A stretch of DNA of 64,000 nt from Apis mellifera (taxonomy: Eukaryota > Arthropoda > Insecta > Hymenoptera > Apidae): contig NC_037650.1 in the NCBI RefSeq assembly GCF_003254395.2, positions 4,898,071-4,962,070 of the forward strand, written 5' to 3'. Position 1 is the stretch's first letter, and the number at the start of each line of letters is the position of its first letter. The notes below the pieces were generated by a model that saw only the letters and a list, made by a program, of their open reading frames with translations, was not told the origin of the DNA and did no database searches. Below are positions 48,601 to 60,000 of this stretch, piece by piece. A program made the position numbers and the translations under genes.

Positions 48601-51600
48601 CAAAACTGAGAAACGTTCGTCTCGTCTTTTTTTTTTTTTTCTTAAAAAAAATATTACGTTTGGGAGGAAAACATCGGAGAAATTTTAAATGTCGCCTAAA
48701 TTGTGAATAACGTTATATATCGAGTAGATGAAAGCTTTCGAGGCGACGGAAGTTCGTTTCCGAGCCCGATGAATAATTACTTTTTCCTTCATTCCACATC
48801 CGTCAGTCACTCAGTTCCAGGCGTGTACCTGCTACGTGAACGGACGTAAATGCGAGCGAAATCCTAAAAAAATTGGAACTAACTTTTTGCTAACGTTTCA
48901 GGTATCGGATCGTCGAATGGAGGAAGAGGAGGAGGAGGGGTACGATAATCGAAGAAAGAAATAAAAATTAAAATTTCGGACAAGGAGCGATCGCGATACG
49001 ATTTGACTATGGAACTAGACGACTACTAATATCGAGGAGAATATTCTCGATTTATCCGGGCTGTTTTCTTTCGATCACGCCTGACGTATTACGTATATAA
49101 TAGACGGAGAAAAATTGCACTTCTTACGATCTCACGTTCTCAAATCGATGCTACCTAAAAATGTCCGTCGTGATCGTTTACCAGCAGGATGTTGCTGAAA
49201 AGAAACGATTCGAGCAAGATGGATCGCCAATCCTTATTGCGGCTATTCGAACCATGGAATAAATCCTGGACAAAATCGTACACCTATAGAATCGATCTCT
49301 CGTAATTTACATTCATTCGAGATAATTTAATTCCTCGATTCCAACTTTTATTGAAGCCCGTGCACGAATTTATTCCAAAATTTTACTCACATCGCAAAGA
49401 CTTTTTTTTTCTTTGCCTCGCAGAATCAAAAAAGAGAGATCAAAGGAGAGAAAAAGGAAAGAAAACGCGGCAAGATGCCAATCTATCTCTTGCCGATCAA
49501 TTTCGAATCTACGTATCCACGTCTAAATTATAGAAGAAACATTCAATCCTATTCGATCCTATACATTCCTATACATTCCTATACATTCCTATACATTCCT
49601 ATACATTCGATTTCTCTGACGGAAACACCGAATAACTCCGATTCGTGGATTACGAACGTGTACACCCCGGGATCGGATCGGCGATAAAAACTTGGAGAGG
49701 TAGTTCGAATCGTTTTTCCGCCCCCTCGCATTCTTTCACGCTGTTCCACACCCTTTGAGGCCGGCCGCACGAGCTTAATTATACGAAATAATTACACGAC
49801 GCTTGGTAGAAAATGTAGGAGCGAGCGGAGGAGGAACGCACGTGAATCGCGCGTTCACCGTGGATTGCGGTCGGCCGCGAGGCAGGGTGTCGAGCTGCGA
49901 CCGCGCCAGTCGTGGGTGCAGCTGCAGGGAAATGCAGTTTCGCGGGCGCACACGAGTGCTGGGTAAAGGGTTTGAAAAAGGAGAGTCACTCTGTTGGCGC
50001 GTAATTATGCCGCGTGCTGCCCACTTGTATTATGCCGGTTGATGTTCTGAAAACGCGCGTCGTTTTTTCTTTTTTCTTTTTTTTTTTTTTCAAGCCACGA
50101 AAAATGATTATGGTAATTGCGACGATCACCCCGCGTCTTCTCCCCGTCTTCTTCCGGGAAAGAAGGGTCGAGAAGGGAAGTCTCGAGGGAAAGTGGATCA
50201 AACTTTTGACGCGTGGGGGTGAGATTCTTGAATGCCTCGAGTTTGAACGCGACGCGCGTGCGTTCGTTCAACTTGAATGGGACGAGCGCACGTGTGCTGT
50301 GCGATTTCGCGAAAATCCATTTGTCGATCTTTTCTGGATAAGGCAAAGTTTGAATTGTGGAAGAAGAAAAGAAAAAGAAATGTAACACGAAACGAACGAG
50401 AAAATTGATCTACTGTACCGACTTTAATTCTACTTTTGTCTTTATTAGAGATTCGTCTGCATCCAACGAATTTCACATTTTACATTCCGTACTTTCGAAA
50501 CTTTCCCTTGTCGCGATTTATGGAACGCATTCACTTAACTCGTAAAAACGTATACATATATATTTCTTGGTCTCTGATGCACCACGTGTCATCTCCCCCT
50601 CCCGCGACATCGAATCTACGTTTGAAGAAAGGGTAGGAGCGAGAAGTCATCGTTATTCAAAGATCACGGACGCGTCTCAATTTCCTTGAGAGAAGTTTCC
50701 GCTTTGTGGACCCCAGTCAAATACGCGTGGAAAGAGGGCTCCCGTTCACTCTAAGTATTTTCCCAGCTTCTCGAGCCTTTGAACGCGAATCCCCTACATT
50801 TTTCCAACTCTTCCTCCTCCTCCTCCTTTCCTCCTTCTCCGTCCACCCCCTCCTCCCCCTGTTCCGTTCCTGGTAAATCTGCGCTAAAGCGTAAACGTAT
50901 TTCAGGCCTTCGAGATCCAGCGAGACGTGAATGTAGCGTGGGGTAGCGTGGAAAAAGTGCGGCCAAATCGTTTCCCCGACGGCACACGGATCGCTGCAAA
51001 GAGATTATCTCGGTAAGCAAGCCTCACGAACCATTTGATCGCCCGTTTCACCCATTCTCTCCCTCCGTTTCCGTGGCGAGATTCGCCGAGACATCGGCCA
51101 GATCTCGTTTCTCTCCTCTTCCTTTTTGTCTCTCTCTCTCTCTCTGTCTCTCTTTCCTTCCTCGACCCCTCCACCTCGTGCACTTTGCAAAACGAGTTCT
51201 GCCTTGAGATCAAGTCGCGCGAGAGAAAACGTCCACCGACCGAAGAATAAGAAGAAGAAGAAGGAAAAGATATCGTATCTCTCCCCCTTTTGCCTGTGAA
51301 CCTGTGTGTGCCGAATGTTTAGCCGATCGCCTCCCCTCCTCTCTCTCTCGCTTTTCATCCTCCTCGAGAGATGAGATCGCGACCGTTATCCATTAGATTA
51401 ACGCGTGCCCGAAGCGAAGTTTAATAAGAAATTATGAGGACGTGGTTGCCGTTTTTTTTTACGACGCGTTTTGGATTCGGATTCCGAGATTGCTCTCAAT
51501 CTCGCGCACCTCGTATTTTCTTCCCCGTTCCGGATTATTCCCATTTCCGGAAAGGAAACGGAGAGGATCGAGAAAGAAAAAAAAAGAGAGAAAAAAAGAA

Positions 51601-53823
51601 AGAAAGGAGAAAAAAGGAGAAAATTCATTTGGTCGCCTCAAGGAAATTAGATTTATTGGAATTATTTATCGGAAATATTATTTATATCGAATGAAACGTT
51701 TTTTTCGCCCATTTCTTTCGTCTTCTCGCGAATCGAATCGACAGAATTTCGGTACACAATGATAAAATATTGCCGGGAAACGTTTGCTCGGCCCGTTCGT
51801 ATTGTTTCCGGCAATTTTTCAACAACAATTACGCTTCGAAACGTCTAAACAATGGAACGCAGGATTTTTGCTTTTTTTCAAAACACCTCCGTTCTTTTTT
51901 TTTTTTTTTTCGCGTTGGAAGAGATCCATGATGTTTGCGCAGCCAGGAATCCGTGACATTTCTGTAATCCCCCCTGAATGCTGTTTTTCACGCAAATTAT
52001 TCCACCCGTGTTTTTTATCCCCCTCCGTTCCATAAGAATCGGTATTCATTTTCCACGATAACAGCAACGTTTCCGAAGCGGATCGCGGCCACTCTCTTGA
52101 CACGTCGCGTTTACGTCACGCGTGAAATCGACCAGGCGCGTTTTGCGGCGCGTGTTTAACGAACACTTGAGATTAGAGTGACTCGTTGCGGATTATCGGA
52201 CGTGTAAAACGTCTGGTTGTACATCGCATATGGTGTCGTCGAGGATCGTTTCCACTACTATTAATTAATTTCGTTCGATGTTCGCCATTTGGGTCTTTGC
52301 AGCACGCGGCGCTGCTTCCACGTTACTCTCTCACGCTTTCTACGCGCTCTCGTGACGACGATTACTTGCAACTTGCTTGCAATTTACGGATAATGGATGT
52401 CCCTTGGATTCGACGCGCCATCTTATCGAAGATGAGAATTAATTTTTCGAGGAAATCGAATTGGAAGAATATAATATAACAAGCAGCGACAAGTTCACGC
52501 GTAGAAGAAGAACTTATATCGTTGGGATATTGTTAAACGAGTAAAATTGCATTTACAAAAATTTGTGCATTCAAGATTTCTAGAAGCAACGACACGTTAA
52601 ACCGGAAAATTCGCGGTATTTCAATTGAATCGTTGCCCGCTCTTTGGACAGGTTGCCGTGTACTTGTTTTAATGAAATTAATTTGCTTTGTTTTGTCAAA
52701 CTGCCGTTCGCGAACAGGGGCTGGAGGAGGGAACACGCGAGCCATATACATGAGAAATATACATTTCGCATTGGCTGCATAAACGCTGCATTAACGAAAA
52801 ATAATTTCCGCCATTTACTCGAATGGGAATTTACTTGAAAGTGTCGAGGGTCGCTTTTATCGCGGATGAAAAATAACTCGCGAAAAGGAAGAGAGAAAGA
52901 GAGACGTTTCCAGATATTTCACCCTCCATCCTTGGTATTTTTGCTTAGTTTACGAGTACCCGATTCATAAGGCGATTCCTATCCGGTATTGTTTTCGTCG
53001 ATTTCCCACGAATAATTTCGGTCTCGCGGCAATAAATTCCCCGCCTCTCCCTTACCGTTCAACAAGAAGCAACTTTTCGTTCTCGCGACTACTTCTGTCT
53101 GAGATAAACACGGAAGTTAAGTTACAATGGCGGGATGCTCTGGTCGAAGTTAAACTAGAATTGGGCGTTGCACAAGTGGCTAACAATAAGTTATTAAGCA
53201 GTTGTTCAAGTTTTAATTGCATCTCGCAGTACTGGCATTCAGAGGGGAGAGGGAGAGAGAGAGAGAAAGAGAGTGGCCTGGTCTACGTAACGTTGACGAA
53301 CTTATTCCCAGGATTACCGGTGAATATTACCACGGAACGAGTATTTCTACCGTGCTTTTTTTCCCCTCCTCCCCGCCCCGTTTCGCCCCCTCCCCCCCAT
53401 TTTCAAATATTAACTCTGTGGACCACGAGAATCCCTTGAAATATTAAAAAGTTTGTTCACATGGACGACCGCGAGAAAATGACAATCTCTCTGGTGCAAT
53501 TCCCACCGAATATCTTCTTTATTATTTGATTCGTTTGTTAAAATGTTTTACAAATTTTCGTGAAAAAAAGAAACGACACGGAGAAGTGGGTTTCATTAGA
53601 ATCGATTCGATCGACTTACCGGACCAAGATGCTTGTACCCTGTCTGCAAGGCCAAAAGGGATGCGACTGGGGATCCTCCTTCGATTCGAACTACCCATTC
53701 TTCTTCTCGACGACCATCACCGATACCAAATTTATTCATCGACACGTTGATCCAGCAAGCGATAAACAAAACGAAACGAAAATTCACTCCGATATTTTCA
53801 CCCACGAAGCCGATTAAAAACAT
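33588..53823 (-). CDS. PCSK1: Prohormone convertase 1/3 (PCSK1-type), 14 exons, complete
   Basis: A secreted calcium-dependent S8 subtilisin-type endoprotease that cuts prohormones after paired basic residues in dense-core granules (family knowledge). Coding exons are 53823-53620, 42615-42511, 42431-42198, 41997-41851, 41657-41591, 39975-39704, 39183-38971, 38849-38749, 38301-38236, 36748-36596, 35629-35460, 34218-34085, 33970-33839 and 33689-33588: 2100 bases, about 699 residues (human PCSK1 has 753). Order: hydrophobic signal region (about 16-29), prodomain to RHKR (115-118), catalytic domain with Asp216 (VLDDGLE), His257 (NGHGTRC), oxyanion Asn358 (ASGNGG) and Ser431 (GTSASAP), P domain, short tail. 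PC1/3 rather than furin or PC2 is favoured by IIWADQQ, ALPKLDLNVLP, ENPGWFRNSAGF with NSRFGFGLMNA, and Asn, not Asp, in the oxyanion hole. Two joins need GC-AG introns. Confidence 0.94.
33839..33970 (-). CDS. PCSK1: PC1/3 exon 13: end of P domain
   Basis: NNGTIEGFALVLHGT closes the P domain; REMPEYRKNGPRIYNQDYN resembles the following segment of PCSK1. Donor GTGAGT, phase 0. Confidence 0.93.
34085..34218 (-). CDS. PCSK1: PC1/3 exon 12: P domain, second half
   Basis: AGFEKWKFMSVASWGEDPRG then SWTLDILDE, matching the GF-x-x-W-x-FMSV-x-x-WGE-P-G-W-L core of the PC1/3 P domain. Acceptor TCTTCAAG, donor GTAATC. Confidence 0.94.
35127..35309. repeat. Local tandem duplication in PC1/3 intron 11
   Basis: AATCGAAATATTTCTATTA starts at 35127, 35203 and 35291. 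The segment between, with CGCATCGACCG and CACGCGCGCG, is duplicated with small indels (76 and 88 bases). It lies in the 1241-base intron 34219-35459, where no exon is seen. Confidence 0.8.
35460..35629 (-). CDS. PCSK1: PC1/3 exon 11: P domain, first half
   Basis: KKLAYGNTRRIRFEAEDEC, ITFLEHVEIEVSLEYSVRGS, IQIHLTAPSG. The usual RRGDL motif reads VRGSI here. The start may be 35622 if the GT donor of exon 10 is used. Donor GTAAGA, phase 1. Confidence 0.9.
35630..36595 (-). other. PC1/3 intron 10, probably GC-AG type
   Basis: 966 bases beginning GCAAGTAAC, the ideal GC donor, and ending TCCTTGGTCTAG. With GT at 36591 the frame holds only if the acceptor is moved to 35622. Confidence 0.5.
36596..36748 (-). 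CDS. PCSK1: PC1/3 exon 10: PC1-type junction and start of P domain
   Basis: ENPGWFRNSAGF then NSRFGFGLMNA identifies the PC1/3 type. WTTVPAKAICKV begins the P domain. Two ends are possible: a GC donor (GG|GCAAGT at 36595, preferred) or GT four bases later (GTAACA, end 36592). The second needs a weaker acceptor for the next exon. Confidence 0.88.
38236..38301 (-). CDS. PCSK1: PC1/3 exon 9: end of catalytic domain
   Basis: 66 bases. NLTWRDVQHLIVWSSEYSPL is a family hallmark. Acceptor TTCTTCAAG, donor GTAAAG. The 1487-base intron that follows (36749-38235) shows no exon. Confidence 0.94.
38749..38849 (-). CDS. PCSK1: PC1/3 exon 8: catalytic Ser
   Basis: Residues 415-447 plus two bases. TCTVGHTGTSASAPLAAG holds Ser431. 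Most convertases have Glu where Val425 stands. Of two possible donors five bases apart, GTACGA is used, because it alone keeps frame and gives ALALQVNKNLTW, matching the family length. Confidence 0.93.
38971..39183 (-). CDS. PCSK1: PC1/3 exon 7: oxyanion-hole Asn
   Basis: Residues 344-414. GRDGKGSIYVWASGNGG (Asn358), DCGCDGYVGSIYTIAVGSAS, MATTYSSG. Donor GTGTGT. Confidence 0.95.
39184..39703 (-). other. PC1/3 intron 6, GC-AG type
   Basis: 520 bases, beginning GCGAGTAC and ending GTGCTGTCCAG. No in-frame GT alternative is seen. A GA run lies near 39470. Confidence 0.7.
39704..39975 (-). CDS. PCSK1: PC1/3 exon 6: catalytic His, ends at a GC donor
   Basis: Residues 254-343 plus the shared Gly253. 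NGHGTRCGGEIAMEANN (His257), CGVGVAFES, DIYTASWGPADDGKSLEAPG. Family members have AGE where this has GGE. The exon must end after GGCATCGCGACG, where the intron starts GCGAGT rather than GT; only this join preserves frame and length up to GRDGKGS. Confidence 0.9.
40035..40875. repeat. Minisatellite of about 138 bp, six full copies plus a partial, in PC1/3 intron 5
   Basis: Units begin at about 40035, 40174, 40312, 40450, 40586, 40724 and 40862 with the motif CGGAGAAGATTCGTGGGAGG, so unit lengths are 139, 138, 138, 136, 138 and 138. Copies are nearly identical. Since 138 is a multiple of three, long open readings of a 46-codon repeat appear on the minus strand, but they are not part of the convertase. 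Confidence 0.95.
41591..41657 (-). CDS. PCSK1: PC1/3 exon 5: calcium-binding loop
   Basis: Residues 231-252. DPDISYDVNEGDYDPFPRYE corresponds to the acidic, calcium-coordinating stretch of convertases. Donor GTAAGA, phase 1. Confidence 0.93.
41851..41997 (-). CDS. PCSK1: PC1/3 exon 4: catalytic Asp
   Basis: Residues 182-230. ALPKLDLNVLP, GITGRGVRIAVLDDGLEYTH; the first Asp of DDG (216) is the catalytic one. Confidence 0.95.
42198..42431 (-). CDS. PCSK1: PC1/3 exon 3: prodomain end, maturation site and entry to catalytic domain
   Basis: Residues 104-181. IIWADQQ then RHKR (115-118), the primary maturation site by alignment. About 50 acidic residues follow, with a second RXKR site (REKR, 134-137), before LMFNDELWDQEWYL starts the catalytic domain. 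The insert is longer than in vertebrate PC1/3. Confidence 0.93.
42511..42615 (-). CDS. PCSK1: PC1/3 exon 2: prodomain middle
   Basis: Residues 69-103, phase 0. VLGFKDTYIWLKDDDSGQQK followed by RGGFRSTKAL. QQKR-GGFR resembles the internal secondary prodomain cleavage region of the family. Confidence 0.9.
47240..47295. repeat. (GGA)n purine tract
   Basis: GGAGGAGAAGGAGG-type repeats within PC1/3 intron 1. Confidence 0.7.
49559..49608. repeat. Five 10-bp tandem repeats
   Basis: CTATACATTC repeated five times without change, in PC1/3 intron 1. Confidence 0.9.
53620..53823 (-). CDS. PCSK1: PC1/3 exon 1: signal peptide and start of prodomain
   Basis: Residues 1-68. ATG in CAAAATG context with an in-frame TAA 15 bases upstream. 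Hydrophobic FRFVLFIACWINVSM serves as signal segment. EEEWVVRIEGGSPVASLLAL, then GYKHLGP, matches the NEWA-x-x-I-x-GG start of convertase prodomains. Donor GTAAGT, phase 0. A later Met29 is less likely because it would cut off the signal segment. Confidence 0.85.
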
Positions 53824-53946
53824 TTTGACACGTAATTAAATATAATCAAATGATCGTTGAATTCATCTCGATCAATATTTCTAACTTTTTTCTCACTCGA
53901 TTTCTTCCAGTCGACGTTCACCCGACGACCAATGGATCTCAAATGA

Positions 53947-54063
53947 CACGTGATCGAACAATGTGTGCGACAATTAGCTCTGATCCTCCTTTTTGCTTGT
54001 CGAGGGATTTATTTTCCCCACCAAGCTAGGCTGGCAGGTAGCGGTGGGAGGGTGAGCCACGTG
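53947..54063. promoter_or_regulatory. Two E-boxes (CACGTG) upstream of PC1/3
   Basis: CACGTGAT at 53947 and again at 54058, that is 124 and 235 bases upstream of the PC1/3 start codon. Both read ATCACGTG on the minus strand. This is a bHLH-type site; function here is inferred only from position. Confidence 0.3.
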
Positions 54064-57000
54064 ATAACGTAAACAAGATACGATTAAGTACGAAGATTGA
54101 TTGCTTGTCTTTTTTTAAGCGGAACCATTTGTTTTTTTTCCACTCCCTTTCCCTCGACCGAGTCACTCTTCGATTCGAATTTTTTTTTTTTAATAAATTT
54201 TCGATGCAAATTCCTTCCTCTCCCTTTTTTTAAAAATTTATTCCGTCACATTTTTTCGATTCATCATATCCATTCATATCATCTCCGTTCGTATTTCTTT
54301 TTTTTTTTTATTATATCGAACTCGCCGGCAACTTGAACTCGTGCATCGATCCTTGAGGTAGATCGCGATTAATTTCGATTCTATTTGGGAAAGCGTTTAG
54401 ATCGGAGAGGATATAATGCAAAGCGGTCGCTGTTGATTCGCAATTTCAATTACAATCGGCAACTCGAGTCAATCTCGCGAGAAATAATTCCTCCGTTTTC
54501 ATCATACGTCGCGAGAACGCGAGGAACGGAACGCGATCTTCGATAATGTCATTTATTATTCTCCTTTGATCCCGCGAAACAGATTAATTAATTCGATTGA
54601 CAAGTTCGAAGTTGCGGAATTTCCGCTCGAATTTTCTTTCAAAAATTAATCGCTATCCGATCTATCGCGAAAATTTTCAATATCTACTTATTTATTTATG
54701 CGCTCGTTTATTCGTGGATCGATTCTATTTATTTTTAATTTCAATTTGTTTATCCTAATTTCGACGGTACACACGTACCGTTAATTACACTTATATTTCG
54801 CTCGTTTTCTTTTGAACCTCCCTTGAGAAAACTGTTATCCACAAAAGGATATTTGCACAAAAAAATAAAAAAATAATTTACTCGAAATTTCATTTCCTTC
54901 CTTGGTTGCGTCCTGTTTGGAGACGGGAAGGGCAGGAAATTTCGAGGACAAATCTCTCTGTAATATATGAAAAACCAATCAAATTCTTTAGGATAATCGG
55001 TTTAATAACTCGCACGTGGAATTTGTCAGTTATATTGATTAAAAGCCTCGAATTCGTTTTGTCATTTTTTACTTTTATCCTTTTTTTTTTTTCCCAAATT
55101 TCCATACAAAATTGAAAACCCGTCCCTGTATCCTTTTTCATTTATTTATTTATTTATTTTTTTATTTTATTTATCCTTCACAAATTCACTTCACTGTTTC
55201 CTGTAGTGAATAGTTTTCACAATTTTCCAGCAATAATTCTAGATAACGTTCTCCCCGCGATAATTGTAATAATTTTAAAACTTGAACAGACACGTCCGAA
55301 GATATCAGGGAGAATTATTAGAAATTATTCATCCGGTATTTAGATAAACGTAGAGATACAGGATGGAAATCTGGGCATAATTGATGGGAGAGAAACGCGG
55401 ACAGGTAAAGAGGATTTTACAGTTTTCCGTCGAAAACGGCTTCACTTTGTCGGCCTCCGGAGGGTAGTACTTATAAATAAATTCAACCGCCGTTACAGGG
55501 GGAGGGGACTGCCTTCTCATAGATATACAAGAGGAAGAACACACCGAAGGGTGGCCGATAAAGGCAAAAATACAGAGGCACCAGGCGTCGTAAAGTTGGT
55601 AGGGAAAAGAAGAACGGGGGGATATCTGTCGATAAAAGGAACTCGTTTTGCTTCTGCTCACGTCGAATTCGGGATAAATCCTTGCCCCTTCTATTTTTCG
55701 GAGGATTTTCCACTTTGGCCACATTGGAACATTGTCACGGTATAATTTAAGCTTTTTATTGGCAACATTTTCGCGAAACATGGACACAAACGTGTGATAT
55801 TTTACATATTTTTCTTCCTTTCTTTTCTTTCTTTTCTTTTTTTTTTTTCAAAATTTCTTCTCGCAGTCTCGTCACTCGAAGAGGGATCGAAGAGACGGAA
55901 TAATTTTATTCGTTGATTTGTCGGGCATTATTATCGATCGAGAAAAACGAGACACAACGGAGTAATTGGTAGAAATTAGTGGGAAATGTCGAGCCGTCCG
56001 TTTTTCACTTAATTCGCGCCCGTTTCTATCGAGGAAATTCGATTTTGAGCGTGAACGTGGAGGACCTTGGGCCAACGCGTCCATTTCCAGCCCAGAGACT
56101 TTCCTATTTTGCTCCGTGCCGACGAGTTGCAACTATTTCGAGGCAATCGTTTATGGCCTCGAAACGTGCATTACTTTCCTGTTAACGGGTAACCGTGTTC
56201 GTTGTCACTCGCTGACAGTTTTCAGATAATTCCAGTCGCAATAGTTAACGGAAGTTTGTATTCTATTAAGGCGCCATGTACATTACGTACCTTCCATTTC
56301 TATACCTGTGCGCGTATTGCATCCCCATTATTGTCGTTCAAATCACGGTTTATTGGTCGTATCGACCACGGTTACATGGATTCGTTACTGGATCAAATTA
56401 ATCGAAATTCCGTTTATCTGTCCCTTTTTTCCTCCACGATCTCTTTTTTCTCCTTCGTTAAAGAAAAAGGAAAAGAAAAGAAGAAATCTCTCAATTTAGG
56501 GAAGGAAGGAAGAAAAAGCACTTCTCGCGTATTTCGTTATCGTACGTTCGTTAATAAGTTCGATCATCCCCTCGTCTCGTTCGAGGGGATATAATCAGCT
56601 AGTGACGTTTATTAAACAGGGTTGCCCGCTCGAAATAGAACGCGAAAGTAACCGTAGAAAATTGGAAAGTTTCCGCGCGATAAAATCGGACTTAATTTTC
56701 AATAAATTCCCTCTCCACTTGGCCCTGAGGAGAAGAGAGAAGGGGTGGCGGTGGGCCGGTCGGTTGTTCGCCGTACGTGGCGAACGACCATCCGAAAAGG
56801 GAGGGTGGAGGAAGGAACAGTGGAAGGAGGAAGAAGGGTCGGAAGGCGCGGAGGAAAGGTAATTTACTTGGTAATTATAAAGTTACCAGCTCTGGCGACG
56901 CGCATAGTTGTGAATATTCAAATGCGATTACATCTATGATCGCATAAATTATACGTCTCGCCCCCGCTCGCTTCTTGCCCCACCCTCTGCTCGCGAATTT

Positions 57001-60000
57001 CATCTTCCTTCCTCTCCTCCTACCTCTCCCCCTCCACGTTTTAATGCAACTCGAAAACTTTGACTTTGGTTTGTACACCGGGGAGGTCCTGGCCTGTCCA
57101 ACTACCATTACTCCCACGGTTTTTTTTCACCCCTATCGATCTCACGAGTTTCCCGTAGTATTTTTTCGCGAGGTGAGACGAATCCAACGAGGGAGGAGGA
57201 AAAAGTTAGGATGAAATTGGTCACCTTTGCTCCCCTTTCGAAAGATCGGCCGCGATTTCTTTCCCGTTCTCTCTTCCGTCTTTCCGCGGTACGTCCGTAA
57301 ATGGACATTGATTTTTACGAGTTTGTTTGATAGTTGTTTCTTAACTTGGGAAGACTCTCGTCGTTTCCAAAGAATTTTCCTTCAGACGTAAATATTATAT
57401 CTTTTAATCTTTAATATATCTTATACACACACATACGCGAATTATATCCTTCTCCATATTCTCGAGTAAAATCGATGGAATAATCTTGGAAGAATTTCAC
57501 GTTTACCTTTCTTCTTTTGTCTCGTTCCCAGGCTATATTAATTCATCGTGGAAACAGCGATTACATCGTGGGAGAAGATCAAATAGTATTACGTAATCCC
57601 GATCTAATCCCGTCTTAGAGCTTGCTCGACTTAACTCGGACCTAACGTAACCGGTCTCGAGTACCGCTCTCTTGCAGTTTGTTCCTTCAACCAGGTATTT
57701 ATAGATTCAATTAATTAATTCGTTTCCTCCGTTAACACCGTTCCATCCTCCTTCCGTCCTTTCTTCCCCTCCTCGTTTCCACCTCTCTCTATAGTTATTT
57801 TGCGTTACAGGAACGTTCGACTCTCGAAGTTGCGAAGAAATTTACTTAACTTTTCATGGAGGATGGAGGGAGGAGAAAGAGAGATAGAAAAAGAGATCCT
57901 TGAAACATAGCGAATACCGGTGTATTACAAGCGGGAGCTGTATCGGGTCAGATAAGAGAGTTCCCTCGCCTTATCGTCGCTTTTTTACCGTCGCCAGACA
58001 ACAGGCAACTGTCCACGAAACAATATTTTTCACCCACCTTTCCTAGCGTCATCTTTTTTTCTCCTCCCTCCTTTTTCTCCCTTTCTTTTTATCTTACCCC
58101 CCTTTCCTCCCCCGTACAACGCGAAGATCTCGTTAACCGTTAAAGAACGGGTCTCGTGTATTATCCAGTCCTTTCTCAGATAACAAGGAGAGGTACAACA
58201 ACCGGTTGTGGTGCTATCTTCATCGAATAATTAAGAATTGTTTAATTGTCCTCGAGACCGGTTATCGCGCGTGGGGAAAAGAAAATTCGTCTGGAAATAT
58301 TGAGCAGAAGAATTCCTACGCAGAAGAATTGTTCCATTCTTCTTCAACCTCGAAAATTATAATATCTCTATTAACGATCGATGGAACGGAATTCTATTTT
58401 TGGATATATTCATTCAACAATCGACGCGTCTATCGTCGAACGTGATTGGTTAAAGAGTTACACTACACGATCAAGTTTATGTATTTATATACGTGGCATT
58501 TGGGATCACTTGTTCAAAAGTAACGAGCTTTAAACTTGGGAATCTAATGGAATTGCTTGGAAGATGTTCGAAGTAAGACTCGTTGCAGGAAATTTATCAA
58601 TACGAAGATCGATATAATGTAATTGGTGCAATCTCTCGGTTGGTCCAAGCTTCTCGATGATTATCGTCGTCGCGAAACACCCCAACCCTGATTGATTCAT
58701 CGAGAGAGAGAGGGGAATTTTAATCGTCCGCTTCTCCGAAGCGATGAATTTTGTTCTCTCGCGGAGCAAAGGGACCGCGGGTTAAGCGCGTTTTAAAGGA
58801 GAGCCTGTTTACTTTCAAAGTAACACAATTGTGCGCATACCGCATAGTAGCGGCGCGCATTCGAGCGGAATTTCATTTGAGAAACGAAATTTTAACTCGG
58901 GAATGCGAGCGAGAAGAAGCGGAGAAATCATACACGATTAAAAAGCTTAATCTCCTTTATGAGCCGAATATGAAGGCCGTAAGGAGGGGCACGGATGAGA
59001 AATAGTTGCTACGAATTACTACCCCGGTAAACAACCCCCTGGCAAATGATTAAATTCCCGCGGAGAAAGAAAGAGAGAGAAAGATAAAAGAGTGGGCGGC
59101 CTGGTAAGAAAGCGGGATTCGAGCAATTTAAACCGCGATCTCCGCCTCGTAAACGAAAGAGGGATGATCGATCTTGCAAGTTTTGGGGGATGGCCGACTC
59201 GCAGAGAGAAAGATCGGGCGGGCGAACGTTGCCCCCATAAAATGCACCCTCGAGCTACATTCATGGCGACGGAGGCGAGCATTTTGGTTTCCCCTGCGGG
59301 CTATTTAGCGCATCTGCCTCCACCTTGGCGAAACGTTGGCGAAAAGGGTGGTGGTGCAAGGGGGATGGGACGGTCTGGATTGCGGAGGAAGAAGGGATAC
59401 GGGGAAAAAGGTGAATGCGAGTCTGGCTACGTGACCGAAAAACCTGGATTCCGTTTGTTTGGATTGCTTGATCAAATACTTTTAATTAATTTGCTAATCC
59501 GTCCCTCGATAATAATAATAATAACCGGCGATTTATCTTTTCTTCCTCTTCTTCTTTTTCTTCTTCTTCTTCTTCATCTTGCATTCCGTATTTTCAGCGT
59601 CGATCGTGCGAGAAACGAATTTCATTAATTCCGCTTCATTTCTTGGAGGAGAAGAAAACGGATGGAGAGAGCGAAGATAAACTTTGGATGCTGTTCGCGA
59701 TGTGATTTCGATCTTGGTGTCGTTGGTTATTCCGTTAATGGATATCCAATTTCGTGTATCATCCCTCGATCGGTCGTTAATAGTCAAAGACCGGCGCGCT
59801 TTGAGAAACTCGATAATGGATCGTTGCTGGGAGGAAGTTTCGAGGAATCGAAAATCTGGAAGATCGTTTATTACATCGAGATCGATAATTTATCGAATCT
59901 TTTCTTTTCCCTTCTATTTCCCTTCCCTTCCCGCAATGTGCTCGCTCGAAGATAATTGACAAAAGAAACAACGAAACCCGTTGGCTAAAGCTCGTTGCAA

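Larger units (their letters stand above)
42616..53619 (-). other. PC1/3 intron 1, 11 kb
   Basis: Separates the signal/early prodomain exon from the rest. I see no nested gene. The left part has poly-A and poly-T runs; from about 44 kb rightward GC and CG content rise. Open readings near 44.9 kb, 49.8 kb and 51.0 kb lack family resemblance. GA and GGA-rich tracts occur near 47.25 and 51.1 kb. Confidence 0.7.

Noticed and set aside
50902..51213. Minus-strand reading with REWVKRAIKW that resembled a prodomain start
   Set aside because: Lacks the I-x-GG motif and the helix that follows; the true prodomain exon was found at 53620-53823.
59092..59628. Open frame of 178 codons on the plus strand
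   Set aside because: Ends in a Leu/Ile run coded by CTT repeats; no recognisable motif, no splice or start context support.
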